NCBI GenBank assembly: GCA_017513125.1
Contig: JAFWDI010000023.1
Span: 1-32,303 of the forward strand
DNA: 32,303 bases
Direction: 5' to 3'
Origin: Lachnospiraceae bacterium
GTDB lineage: Bacteria; Bacillota; Clostridia; Lachnospirales; Lachnospiraceae
Position 1 is the first letter of the stretch. Every line of letters starts with the position of its first letter. Position numbers and translations under genes: made by a program. The notes below the pieces were generated by a model that saw nothing but the letters and a program-made list of their open reading frames with translations, had not been told where the DNA came from and did not search any database. Below are positions 8,366 to 16,139 of this stretch, piece after piece.

Positions 8366-8395
8366 ATGATACCCCCTCGGCGGACGGAATGTCAA
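8366..8395 (-). promoter_or_regulatory. Promoter of the thiamine-precursor uptake operon
   Basis: Read on the minus strand: perfect -35 TTGACA (8395-8390), an 18-base spacer, -10 TATCAT (8371-8366). Start of transcription should be near 8359, giving a leader of about 185 bases that holds the riboswitch. Confidence 0.8.
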
Positions 8396-8487
8396 TGTCT
8401 TCGAACCCTTTAATTAGGCCCGGAAAGCAAAACCGGCGCCCGAAATCCAAAGATATTACAAAACTTGTAGCGTGCGACATTTTTCGG

Positions 8488-8516
8488 TTGACATTGCCGG
8501 AAGCCGCCGTTAAAAT
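8488..8516 (+). promoter_or_regulatory. Promoter of the MATE transporter gene
   Basis: Perfect -35 TTGACA (8488-8493), a 17-base spacer, -10 TAAAAT (8511-8516). It is divergent from the thiamine operon promoter, with about 95 bases between the -35 boxes. Confidence 0.8.
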
Positions 8517-8581
8517 ACATCATTGCGCCGTCAGGAGTATTTGGCGCTGTTTTGTTTTAAGGAAAAAACAGGAGGTCATTC

Positions 8582-9994
8582 ATGGGCGAGAACGCCATTA
8601 ACGCCGCTGCGAAGGAAAACCCGCTGGGGTATGAGCCGATCGGAAAGCTGATCCGCACGTTCGCGATTCCGAGTGTAGTCGCATTCGTCATCAGTTCACT
8701 TTACAACATTGTCGACCAGCTGTTCATCGGCTGGGGCGTCGGCTATCTGGGCAATGCCGCGACGAACATCATCGTTCCCCTGACCATCATCATGATCGCG
8801 CTCGGCCTGCTGATCGGCGACGGCGCGGCCGCTTTCATCGCCCTGAATCTGGGCGTGGGCCGCAAAGACCGCGCGGCGAAGGGCGCCGGCGGAGCGATTC
8901 TCATGTCCGTTATCGTAAGTGTGATCCTGACCATCGTATGCTCGGCCTTCCTGACCCCGCTTTGCCGTTTTCTGGGCGCAACGGAAACGGTCCTTCCGTA
9001 CGCGGTGGATTACGGCCGCATCATCGTGATCGGTTTCGTGTTCGCGCTGTGCGACGGTTCCTTCGCGGCGCTGATGCGCGCCGACGGCCGCCCCCGGATC
9101 TCGATGCTGGGCATGGTCCTCGGCTGCATCACGAACTTCATCTTCGACCCGCTTTTCATCTTCGTGTTCGGCTGGGGCGTAAAAGGCGCCGCGTTCGCGA
9201 CGATTCTCGGCCAGATCGTGAACTTCGCGTTCTTCATATTCTGCATGAGACGCATGAAGTCTTTCACCCTGACGAAAGCCGACGTTCTGAAGCCCGAATG
9301 GAAGGTCAATAAAAAGATCCTGACGCTGGGCATTTCGAGCTTCATCTCCCAGTGTGCCTCCGTCGTCGTCACGGTCCTGATGAACCGCAGCCTCGTGAAG
9401 TGGGGCGCCGCTTCGATCTACGGCGCGGACATCGCGCTGGCGGTCTTTGGTATCGTCATGAAGGTCAATAACCTGATCTGCGGCATCCCGATCGGCATCG
9501 CCGGCGGTTCGCAGCCCATCTATGGGTTTAACTATAGTTCGGGCCAGCACGACCGCGTGAGGAAGACTCTGCTGACTTCCTGGGGAATCGGAACAGCCAT
9601 TATGGTCGCGGCTTTCTTCATATACCAGCTGTTCCCGCGGCAGATCATCGGGATCTTCGGCAGCGAGTCGGAACTGTATAACCAGTTCGCAGTCCTCTGC
9701 TTCCGCATCGCTACAGCTCTGATCTTCCTGATGCCCACGAGCGCGTGCATCAGCATCTTCTTCCAGGCCATCGGCCGGCCCGTCCAGGCACTGGTCGTCT
9801 CTCTGTGCCGGCAGGTCCTGATCCTGATTCCGTGCGTGATCATCCTGCCGCTGTTCTTCGGGCTGAACGGTCTGCTGGCCGCGATGCCGGCCGGAGACGT
9901 CGGCGCGGCGGCGGTGGCGTTCATCACCTTCATGATCATGAGAAAGAAGATATTCAATGTAGAGGCCGCGCGAAAAGCGGCGGCAGTCGACTGA
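8582..9994 (+). CDS. MATE family efflux transporter
   Basis: A 470-residue inner-membrane protein with about 12 hydrophobic segments in two homologous halves. The MATE pattern is visible: IPSVVAFVISSLYNIVDQLFIGWGV in helix 1-2, and QPIYGFNYSSGQHDRVRK between the halves. Members export cationic drugs or metabolites in exchange for Na+ or H+. AGGAGGT lies five bases before the ATG, and a consensus promoter sits about 65 bases further up. It is a single-gene unit closed by the terminator at 10045. The divergent thiamine operon suggests no specific link. The substrate is unknown. Confidence 0.93.
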   Translation: MGENAINAAAKENPLGYEPIGKLIRTFAIPSVVAFVISSLYNIVDQLFIGWGVGYLGNAATNIIVPLTIIMIALGLLIGDGAAAFIALNLGVGRKDRAAKGAGGAILMSVIVSVILTIVCSAFLTPLCRFLGATETVLPYAVDYGRIIVIGFVFALCDGSFAALMRADGRPRISMLGMVLGCITNFIFDPLFIFVFGWGVKGAAFATILGQIVNFAFFIFCMRRMKSFTLTKADVLKPEWKVNKKILTLGISSFISQCASVVVTVLMNRSLVKWGAASIYGADIALAVFGIVMKVNNLICGIPIGIAGGSQPIYGFNYSSGQHDRVRKTLLTSWGIGTAIMVAAFFIYQLFPRQIIGIFGSESELYNQFAVLCFRIATALIFLMPTSACISIFFQAIGRPVQALVVSLCRQVLILIPCVIILPLFFGLNGLLAAMPAGDVGAAAVAFITFMIMRKKIFNVEAARKAAAVD

Positions 9995-10044
9995 CGGGAG
10001 CGGCCCGAAAGGCCCGGATCGGCAGATACTGTCAAATGTTTCCG

Positions 10045-10077
10045 AAAGCTTAGGATTTTTCCTGGGCTTTCTTTTTT
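10045..10077 (+). terminator. Intrinsic terminator of the MATE gene
   Basis: AAAGCTTAGGA and TCCTGGGCTTT form an 11-base-pair stem (two G-U pairs) with a T4 loop, followed by CTTTTTT. Confidence 0.87.
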
Positions 10078-10078
10078 A

Positions 10079-10108
10079 TTGCCCGTCTGCCGCAAGGCAT
10101 GCTATGTT
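10079..10108 (+). promoter_or_regulatory. Candidate promoter of the AI-2E family gene
   Basis: TTGCCC (10079-10084), an 18-base spacer, TATGTT (10103-10108). Both boxes deviate from consensus, but they stand directly after the preceding terminator and 56 bases before the next ATG. Confidence 0.4.
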
Positions 10109-10163
10109 AATCTCGACGTAACAGGAGAAACCGGCGTAAAGCCGCAGCATAAAAGAGACTCCC

Positions 10164-11477
10164 ATGAAAAAGTGGTTTCAAAAAAATCTCAGACGGAACT
10201 GGCTCTCGCTGACGGTCGCGATCTGCATCGGCGTGGTTTTGTTCGTGTTTCTTTCGCATCTGGGAGACGTGGGCCGCGCGATCGCCTGGCTGTGGAACCT
10301 GTTCGCCCCGATCATTCTGGGTTTCTGCATCGCTTACGTCCTGAACCCGATCGCCGGAGGCTTCGACCGCACGATCTTTAAACGGCTCCGGCGCAGGAAC
10401 GTCGCCTGGCTGCTGTCCGTGGCATTGACCATTATCGTGGTCCTGGCGCTGTTCGCGATCCTGATGGTCTTCCTGATCCCGCAGCTGATCGACAGTATCC
10501 GGGGCTTTATCGCGAACCTCGGAAACTATATGGACGCCCTGACCAGATTCGGCATCGCGATCCGCAGCCGCATCCCGAACCTGAACATCGACTTCACCGA
10601 GATCGACGAGCTTGTAACGAATTTCGGCCAGCGCATCGTAACCTACATCACCGAACACCAGGGAGAGCTTTTCAGCGCCCTGACCGGCGCCGGCCAGACG
10701 CTGTTTTATCTGCTGATCAGCTTCGTGATCGCGGTCTACGTCCTTGCGGACAAGGTCCGTGTCATCGGCTGGATCAAACGCTTCGTAAAAGTTCTCACGA
10801 AAGACGAGAACCACGACGCCATCCGCCAGTTCTGGAATCGCTGTAATCAGATCATCCGGCGGTTCATCATCGTCGACTTTATCGAGGCTCTGCTCGTCGG
10901 CCTGCTGAACGCACTGCTGATGCGGATCTTCGGCATGAGCTACATCGTGATCGTATCCATGGTCGTGGGCGTGACGAACCTGTTCCCGACCTTCGGTCCG
11001 ATCGTCGGCGCCGCCGTGGGCGCGCTGATTCTGCTGCTGGTAAACCCGCTTCACGCTCTGATCTTCCTGATCTTTACCGTGCTGCTGCAGTTCGCCGACG
11101 GCTATATCGTAAAGCCGAAGCTCTACGGCAACACGCTTCACGTGAGCGGCCTGTGGGTCCTGATCATGCTGATCGTCTGGGGACGGATGATCGGCGTCGT
11201 CGGCGTGTTCCTCGCGATCCCGATCGGCGCCATTCTGGATTTCCTGTACAGAGACTACATTTATCCGAAGCTCGCGAAGCGGAAAGAGCAGCGGATCGCG
11301 CGTGAGAAAGCGGAAGCCGCGGAAGCGGCGGAAGAGGCCGAAACTGCCGCAGAAGAGGCGAAGAACGCGGCGGAAGAGGCCCGGAACGCGGCGGAAGAGG
11401 CCGAGGCGGCCGCAGAGATCGTTGCGGAAGCTGCCGGCACGGTCCCGGATGCGGACGGCGGTTCCGATCCGGAATAA
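10164..11477 (+). CDS. AI-2E (PerM/UPF0118) family membrane protein
   Basis: A 437-residue protein of the AI-2E exporter-like family (TqsA, PerM). It has a basic N-terminus, two helix pairs at about residues 15-60 and 75-110, a soluble central region and four C-terminal helices. The family motifs IIRRFIIVDFIEALLVG, NLFPTFGPIVGA and HVSGLWVLIMLI are present. Family members move signalling peptides/AI-2 or act in ion homeostasis; the true substrate is uncertain. The last 55 residues are an unusual Ala/Glu-rich, strongly helical tail with repeated NAAEEA(K/R) units, well beyond the normal family end. The ribosome binding site is weak (AAAAGAGA). Confidence 0.9.
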   Translation: MKKWFQKNLRRNWLSLTVAICIGVVLFVFLSHLGDVGRAIAWLWNLFAPIILGFCIAYVLNPIAGGFDRTIFKRLRRRNVAWLLSVALTIIVVLALFAILMVFLIPQLIDSIRGFIANLGNYMDALTRFGIAIRSRIPNLNIDFTEIDELVTNFGQRIVTYITEHQGELFSALTGAGQTLFYLLISFVIAVYVLADKVRVIGWIKRFVKVLTKDENHDAIRQFWNRCNQIIRRFIIVDFIEALLVGLLNALLMRIFGMSYIVIVSMVVGVTNLFPTFGPIVGAAVGALILLLVNPLHALIFLIFTVLLQFADGYIVKPKLYGNTLHVSGLWVLIMLIVWGRMIGVVGVFLAIPIGAILDFLYRDYIYPKLAKRKEQRIAREKAEAAEAAEEAETAAEEAKNAAEEARNAAEEAEAAAEIVAEAAGTVPDADGGSDPE

Positions 11478-11504
11478 AAAAAGCCCGGGGATCAATCCCC
11501 GGGG
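11476..11504 (-). terminator. Terminator of the radical SAM gene, with the stop codon in its loop
   Basis: On the minus strand CCCGGGG-ATTGAT-CCCCGGG is followed by CTTTTTTT. The TGA stop of the radical SAM gene (11494-11492) lies in the hairpin loop, so the 5' arm is coding sequence. The T-run also contains the reverse of the TAA stop of the convergent AI-2E gene. Confidence 0.88.
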
Positions 11505-12592
11505 AAGAGGCGGCCCTGATACGCGCCGCGCTCACGAAAACGTTCGGAAAGGCGGTTCAATACCGCCTTTTTATTTGCGCTCCACTGCGGCGCGATCAGC
11601 AGTTTCTTCGCGCCGTCGCCGGTCAGACGGTGGATGACGACCTCCGGCGGGAGCATTTCCACGAGGTCAATGACCAGGTCCGCGTACTCATCCGGTGTGA
11701 AGCCCCGGATGACGCCGGGATCCTCCGCGTACATCCGCGCGAGCTCCGTGCCCGCGAGCACGTGGAGCAGCTGGAGCTTGATCCCGTCAATGCCTGCTCC
11801 GCCCGCGCCGCGCCCGAGACCCGCGAGATATCCGACGGTCGCGCGCATGTCTTCCTCATCCTCTCCCGGAAGCCCCAGAATCACATGGACGACGACCTCA
11901 AGGCCGGCCTCTTTCAGGCGGCGGAAAGCGTCCTCGAAGACCGGCAGGTCATATCCGCGCCGGATCAGCCGTGCCGTGCGCTCATGAATCGTCTGCAGCC
12001 CGAGCTCGACCCATACCGGCTTCACGCGGTCCAGCTCCGAAAGCAGTTCGATCCACTCCGGGCCGAGACAGTCCGGCCGCGTCGCGACCGCAAGGGCGCA
12101 GATATCCGGACGGGCGGCGGCCCGCCGAAAGCACTCCCCGATCCGGGCGATGTCTCCGTATGTGTTCGTATATGACTGGAAATAGGCGACGTAGCGGCCC
12201 CGGCCGGGCTCTGCGCTTCCGTCTTCGCCGCGGTCACGCGCCGGCATCTTTTTCTCCACACGCGCCTTCGCGGCGTCGATCATCGCGTCGATGCCGATCC
12301 GCGCCTCCGGTTCCGAAGCATGATCCCGGAACGGGACCGGGACGCCTCCGGGAGCCGGCAGGCCCCGCTCCGCGAACTCGGTTCCGCCGCCCGCACAGAA
12401 GATGCAGCCGCCGGTCCCGCATGTACCGTCGCGGTTCGGGCAGGTGCAGCCGATGTCCAGGCCGAGCTTATAGACCTTACCCCCGAAGCGCTCCCTGAGC
12501 GCCGCGTTCAGCGAGCGATAAGGCAGGCGGCCTCCGGCACTTCCCGCAGAACGTATGCCGCGTCTTTCATGATCTTCCCGGTCAACCCCCAT
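11492..12592 (-). CDS. Radical SAM protein, TIGR01212/YhcC family
   Basis: An approximately 366-residue radical SAM enzyme. The cluster motif is Cys-x11-Cys-x2-Cys in TCPNRDGTCGTGGCIFC, typical of the TIGR01212 (YhcC/YtqA) family, whose members start with a SLN..L.E.FG..VYKL segment, also present here. Downstream are the SAM-binding strands (VELGLQTIHERTA, VHVILGLPGEDEEDM). The biological substrate of the family is not settled. The start is uncertain: ATG 12592 has GAGGA upstream but overlaps the Nudix gene by 85 bases. Family length argues for initiation nearer 12523, where only a CTG (after GGAGG) is available. It follows the Nudix gene in the same direction. Confidence 0.88.
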   Translation of the reverse strand: MGVDREDHERRGIRSAGSAGGRLPYRSLNAALRERFGGKVYKLGLDIGCTCPNRDGTCGTGGCIFCAGGGTEFAERGLPAPGGVPVPFRDHASEPEARIGIDAMIDAAKARVEKKMPARDRGEDGSAEPGRGRYVAYFQSYTNTYGDIARIGECFRRAAARPDICALAVATRPDCLGPEWIELLSELDRVKPVWVELGLQTIHERTARLIRRGYDLPVFEDAFRRLKEAGLEVVVHVILGLPGEDEEDMRATVGYLAGLGRGAGGAGIDGIKLQLLHVLAGTELARMYAEDPGVIRGFTPDEYADLVIDLVEMLPPEVVIHRLTGDGAKKLLIAPQWSANKKAVLNRLSERFRERGAYQGRLFPGD

Positions 12593-13338
12593 ATGACCCA
12601 ATCCTCATAGTAATAAAACACCACGCGGTCCTTCCGCATGCGCCACGGGTAATTTACGCCGCCCGGAATCTTATCCACGGGAAAATCTTCCGCGAGCTCG
12701 ATGCTCAGGCGGTTCTCGTACTCGTCCGGCTCCGTCTCCAGGAAGAACCGCAGGGGCACTTCGAACGTACAGGCGACCTCAGCCTCCGACCAGGTCCCTT
12801 CGTAATCCGCAAGCTCGCACAGAAACACCGCGATGTCGTTCCCGTAGGCCGCCCGCATGGTCTTCATCCGCGCCAGCAGCGTCACCTGCTCAGGGCGGAT
12901 CAGAAGCTCTTCCGACATTTCACGGACAACGGTCTGCGCGGCCGTCTCGCCTTCTTCCGCGGCGCCTCCGGGCAGGCAGATCTCCCCCGGCTGGCGGTCC
13001 AGATCCTCCGCGCGCTTCTCAAAGACGACCCGCAGCTCCTCCGTGCCGTCCGCGAGCGTCCGCCGGACCAGCGGGATCGCAACCGCAAACAGCCCTGCCG
13101 GGCCGTTCGTCGTCGCATGCCGAAAATCGGGCAGCGTCTCCGCGCCCTCCGTCTGCGGCTCCCGTCCCTCCTTCGCGGCGCGAATCTCCTCTTCGGTCCA
13201 CAAAACAGCGGGGCTCTTCTGTTTCCCGGTCTCCTCGCCCGGCTTTGGCCCACGGCGCGGCCCGCGCAGCATCACGATCAGTATGACGACCCAGACGACC
13301 GCCAACGCCACAGTCACTAAGATCATTACAGGATCCAT
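12508..13338 (-). CDS. Membrane-anchored Nudix hydrolase (CoA-pyrophosphatase-like)
   Basis: A 276-residue protein. Residues 4-24 form one hydrophobic segment (VMILVTVALAVVWVVILIVML), then a basic and Pro-rich linker to about residue 70, then a Nudix domain. The Nudix box GAAEEGE-x7-REMSEELLI is intact except that the usual Gly near its end is Leu. The preceding RQPGEICLPGG resembles the CoA-pyrophosphatase/NudL subgroup motif, so it probably hydrolyses a nucleotide diphosphate such as CoA. A membrane anchor is unusual for the family. The start at 13338 is chosen because it begins the hydrophobic segment, with GGAAAGAG upstream. It overlaps the radical SAM gene. Confidence 0.83.
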   Translation of the reverse strand: MDPVMILVTVALAVVWVVILIVMLRGPRRGPKPGEETGKQKSPAVLWTEEEIRAAKEGREPQTEGAETLPDFRHATTNGPAGLFAVAIPLVRRTLADGTEELRVVFEKRAEDLDRQPGEICLPGGAAEEGETAAQTVVREMSEELLIRPEQVTLLARMKTMRAAYGNDIAVFLCELADYEGTWSEAEVACTFEVPLRFFLETEPDEYENRLSIELAEDFPVDKIPGGVNYPWRMRKDRVVFYYYEDWVIWGLTGKIMKDAAYVLREVPEAACLIAR

Positions 13339-13371
13339 ATCAGCAACTCTTTCCGGCCTTCCGGCCGTACG

Positions 13372-13401
13372 AAAAGGGGGCACCGCTCGCGACGCCCCCT
13401 T
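13372..13401 (-). terminator. Intrinsic terminator of the PNPOx-like gene
   Basis: On the minus strand AAGGGGGC and GCCCCCTT pair around a 12-base loop and continue into TTTTCG. It lies between the flavoprotein gene and the Nudix gene, which therefore probably have separate transcripts. Confidence 0.78.
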
Positions 13402-13427
13402 ATCTCTTTCCTTCTGCGGTCAGCCGA

Positions 13428-13829
13428 TCACGCCAGCAGATCCTCGCAGCCCATCGCAGGCATCAGGTTGATGTCATACGCGGTGGCGTCTTCGAGGTGG
13501 AAAATACCCATGACATTACCCGTCTGCTCATTATAGATGTTCTTCAGGCCGGGGTTCTTCTCCAGAGCTTCCTCGACATACTTCGGGTCGGTGTCGATCA
13601 CGGCCTTGCCGGTGTAGCGCAGCCAGTGAGCGCCCTGGCAGGCTACGATCTCGACCTTCGGGTTCGCCTCAAGCTGCTTCCAGCAGTCCTTAAAGGTGCC
13701 GATGCCGAAACGGACATAGTCGTCGCCGTCCAGGAACATGCCCAGAGGACGGATCTTCGGCTGATCGCCGTCGGCGGTCGCCAGATAGAAAGTACCTGCG
13801 CCTGCGAGGAATTCACCAATCTTACTCAT
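13428..13829 (-). CDS. Pyridoxamine 5'-phosphate oxidase-like flavoprotein
   Basis: A 133-residue split-barrel protein of the PNPOx-like family. TFYLATADGDQPKIRPLG is the typical first strand pair, followed by a FGIGTFKDCWKQLEANPKVEIVA strand-helix unit and WLRYTGKAVID. Small family members bind FMN, F420 or haem and act as oxidoreductases of unknown specificity, common in anaerobes. GGAGGT lies six bases before the ATG at 13829; a longer frame from 13937 has no support. A single-gene unit with its own terminator. Confidence 0.85.
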   Translation of the reverse strand: MSKIGEFLAGAGTFYLATADGDQPKIRPLGMFLDGDDYVRFGIGTFKDCWKQLEANPKVEIVACQGAHWLRYTGKAVIDTDPKYVEEALEKNPGLKNIYNEQTGNVMGIFHLEDATAYDINLMPAMGCEDLLA

Positions 13830-14003
13830 AGTATTACCTCCTTCATTTATGAAAATGATTCGTTTCCCTATCTGTCGGACCCTCCCGCCTTCCGCCGTAT
13901 CCGCGCCGGAGACTGCGGCCGGGTCCTCGTTCATCATATCAGAGATTTCGGGCGATGTTAATATCAGATTTCCCCGTCGGTTCCGACGCCCGTCCCTGCC
14001 GCC

Positions 14004-14777
14004 TCACCCGCCGCTCTTCTCTGCCTCCTGCGCCTTTCTGGCGAGCTCCTGCGCCTCGTGCTTTACGCGCGAGATGCGCTGGATGCGGCGGTTGATCTGG
14101 CTCATCTTCAGGTCCGTCGAGAACATGTCGTCCGCAATATCGTTCAGGTCGCGCCGGATCGACTCGGGAATCTCGATATCGGTCTTATACCGCAGCTGAT
14201 GCTCGAGGCTCGCCCAGAAGTCCATCGCGATCGTGCGGATCTGGATCTCGACGCGGACCATGTGCTTCTGTTCGGACAGAAAGACCGGAGTCTCGATGAC
14301 CAGATGCAGGCTGCGGTAGCCGCTCGGCTTCGGGTTCTTAATGTAGTCGTTCATCCGGATCAGGCGAATGTCGTCCTGCTTCAGCAGCACGTCCGCGAGC
14401 TCGTAGATGTCCTCCAGATACGAACAGACCACGCGCACGCCCGCCACGTCGTTCAGGTTCTCCCAGACGTTCTGGAACGTCAGCGGGATGCCCTTCCGCT
14501 TCATCTTTTTCATGATGCTGGCCGGCGTCTTCACGCGATGCGTGATGTACTGGATCGGGTTCCGCTCTCCGGTCATCTCCAGCTCTGCGTCGAGGTTCTC
14601 CAGCTTCGTGTTCACCTCGCGGATCGCACAGGAATACAGCAGCATCATGTCGCGGAAGTTGTCGAACTCCTCGAAATCCTCGGGCAGTTCCGGCACCGGA
14701 GCCGGTTCGTCCGTGGAAAGGCCTTTCGGTATAAAGCCCATGGGGGTCTCGATCGTGTGATCGCTTAACGTCTTCAT
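14004..14777 (-). CDS. relQ: Small alarmone synthetase, RelQ/YjbM type
   Basis: A 257-residue (p)ppGpp synthetase lacking the hydrolase, TGS and ACT domains of full Rel proteins. The synthetase core spans residues 70-200: the GTP-site segment RVKTPASIMKKMKRK, NDVAGVRVVC with the catalytic Asp, DYIKNPKPSGYRSLH (153-158 GYRSLH) and VEIQIRTIAMDFWASLEHQL, a near match to RelQ/YjbM. It transfers pyrophosphate from ATP to GTP or GDP. It is longer than the roughly 210-residue family norm, with a 40-residue acidic N-terminal lead and a helical, charged C-terminal tail. GGAG lies upstream of ATG 14777. It is the third gene of the leftward unit that begins with a CARF-nuclease. Confidence 0.94.
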   Translation of the reverse strand: MKTLSDHTIETPMGFIPKGLSTDEPAPVPELPEDFEEFDNFRDMMLLYSCAIREVNTKLENLDAELEMTGERNPIQYITHRVKTPASIMKKMKRKGIPLTFQNVWENLNDVAGVRVVCSYLEDIYELADVLLKQDDIRLIRMNDYIKNPKPSGYRSLHLVIETPVFLSEQKHMVRVEIQIRTIAMDFWASLEHQLRYKTDIEIPESIRRDLNDIADDMFSTDLKMSQINRRIQRISRVKHEAQELARKAQEAEKSGG

Positions 14778-14823
14778 GTGTTCTCCTTTTTGTAACATCG
14801 GGAACGGTTTTCTTTGTCCTATG

Positions 14824-16098
14824 TCAAGCGCCCAAAAGCGCCTCTGCCAGCGCCCCGGCCAATGTCCCGTGCCCCTCAGCACTCAGATGTACTCCGTCAG
14901 GCAGCAGCCCGACGGGCAATGCCCCGGCGTCGAAAAACCGAAGGCCTCTCTCCGCGGCCAGTTCCCGGTACAGTCCGCCCAGCTTCGCGGTCTCCGTCAC
15001 CACTTCATCGCGGTCGGCCCATGAGCCGCGGACCGCCCGCACCGGAGCGATCAGGACGAGCTCCGCCCGGCCGTCACGGACCTCAGGCCGCATCAGCAGC
15101 AGGTCCAGCATATGCGCGGTCTTCTCCGCGGTCCGGGCCGCCGAAGCCCCGCCGTTCAGGATGTCGTTCGTGCCGAGCATGATCCAGACCTGGACCGTTT
15201 CTTCCGGACTGCCTGCGCCGTCAGCGGTCAATGCCGCGGCCTCCTCCTCGATGGTCTCGATCAGCCCGGGCATCTCCGTGTCGCTCGCCGGCACCTCCCT
15301 GCCGTTCCTGCCCAGGTTCCGGAAGCGGATCCCGGTCCGCCGCGCGAGCAGCGACACCCAGCGCACGTCCGGACCGTAGCGCCATTCCGCGCTTTGGCCG
15401 CCGTCATAGCCGTAGGTGTTCGAGTCCCCGAAGCAGATGACCGCCGCGGGGGCGGCAGCAGGGTCCGCGGCACCGGTATTGCCCTCGATTCCGAGCGCCT
15501 CATAATCCTCCGGCGTAAACCGATGATAGATCACATGCAGTCCGTGCGCGTCCTCTCCTTCGAACTTCACGCAGTACCGGTAATCGTCCGGCACCCCGTC
15601 CGCGAAATACAGCAGCAGGTCGAACTCGCCCCCGATCTCCCGGCACACGACCCGCTCCGGCGCGGAGGCATGCCGGCGGAACAGCTCCGTGATCTCCTCC
15701 CGCTTCTGCGGATGCCCGCCGACCGTCCGGATGAGCTCGGTGAGAAACGCCGGCTCCGGGACGGTCTCATGGATGATCCTCGCGCCCTCCCCGGGGACCC
15801 GCAGGCAGAAGCGCCCGCCGTCGTGCGAGACCTCCAGTGCCCCGAACGCGTCCGCGTTCAGCGCCGCGAAATCCTCCAGCACGGCCTGCATGCGCGCCAG
15901 TCTGGACCGATCGAAGAGCGGGTCCGGCGCGAACGTCCGCTCCATCCCCAGGAGCCGTTCCAGCGACTCGAGCGGATAATAAAAACCTATGGGGATCTCC
16001 GCAAAACCGAGCTTGATCTGGGACTCCAGGATCACGTCGGTGAGATTTTTCTTCAGTGCGGGATACCGGTCCCGCCAGGCCGTCAGGTCAAAAGTCAT
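14824..16098 (-). CDS. Two-domain protein: DUF3877-like N-terminus fused to SGNH/GDSL hydrolase
   Basis: A 424-residue protein. Residues 1-205 resemble DUF3877 proteins of Clostridia (LESQIKLGFAEIPIGFYYPLESL; EFDLLLYFADGVPDDYRYC; LHVIYHRFTPEDYE); I assign this from memory and at moderate confidence. After an Ala/Pro linker, residues 219-424 are an SGNH esterase/lipase-type domain: block I GDSN (Ser226), block III GTND (309-312) and block V DGVH (Asp401, His404), so the catalytic set is complete. There is no signal peptide, so it should act in the cytoplasm. It is the middle gene of the unit: 41 bases after the CARF-nuclease and 46 before relQ. The substrate is unknown. Confidence 0.8.
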   Translation of the reverse strand: MTFDLTAWRDRYPALKKNLTDVILESQIKLGFAEIPIGFYYPLESLERLLGMERTFAPDPLFDRSRLARMQAVLEDFAALNADAFGALEVSHDGGRFCLRVPGEGARIIHETVPEPAFLTELIRTVGGHPQKREEITELFRRHASAPERVVCREIGGEFDLLLYFADGVPDDYRYCVKFEGEDAHGLHVIYHRFTPEDYEALGIEGNTGAADPAAAPAAVICFGDSNTYGYDGGQSAEWRYGPDVRWVSLLARRTGIRFRNLGRNGREVPASDTEMPGLIETIEEEAAALTADGAGSPEETVQVWIMLGTNDILNGGASAARTAEKTAHMLDLLLMRPEVRDGRAELVLIAPVRAVRGSWADRDEVVTETAKLGGLYRELAAERGLRFFDAGALPVGLLPDGVHLSAEGHGTLAGALAEALLGA

Positions 16099-16139
16099 AT
16101 CGTCTCCCGCTCCCGTCCGGGCCGCCAGAAGCGGCGCGG

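Noticed and set aside
13843..13875. Possible Fur-like box around ATGAAAATGATT ahead of the PNPOx-like gene
   Set aside because: It matches too few positions of the consensus and no iron-related gene is adjacent.
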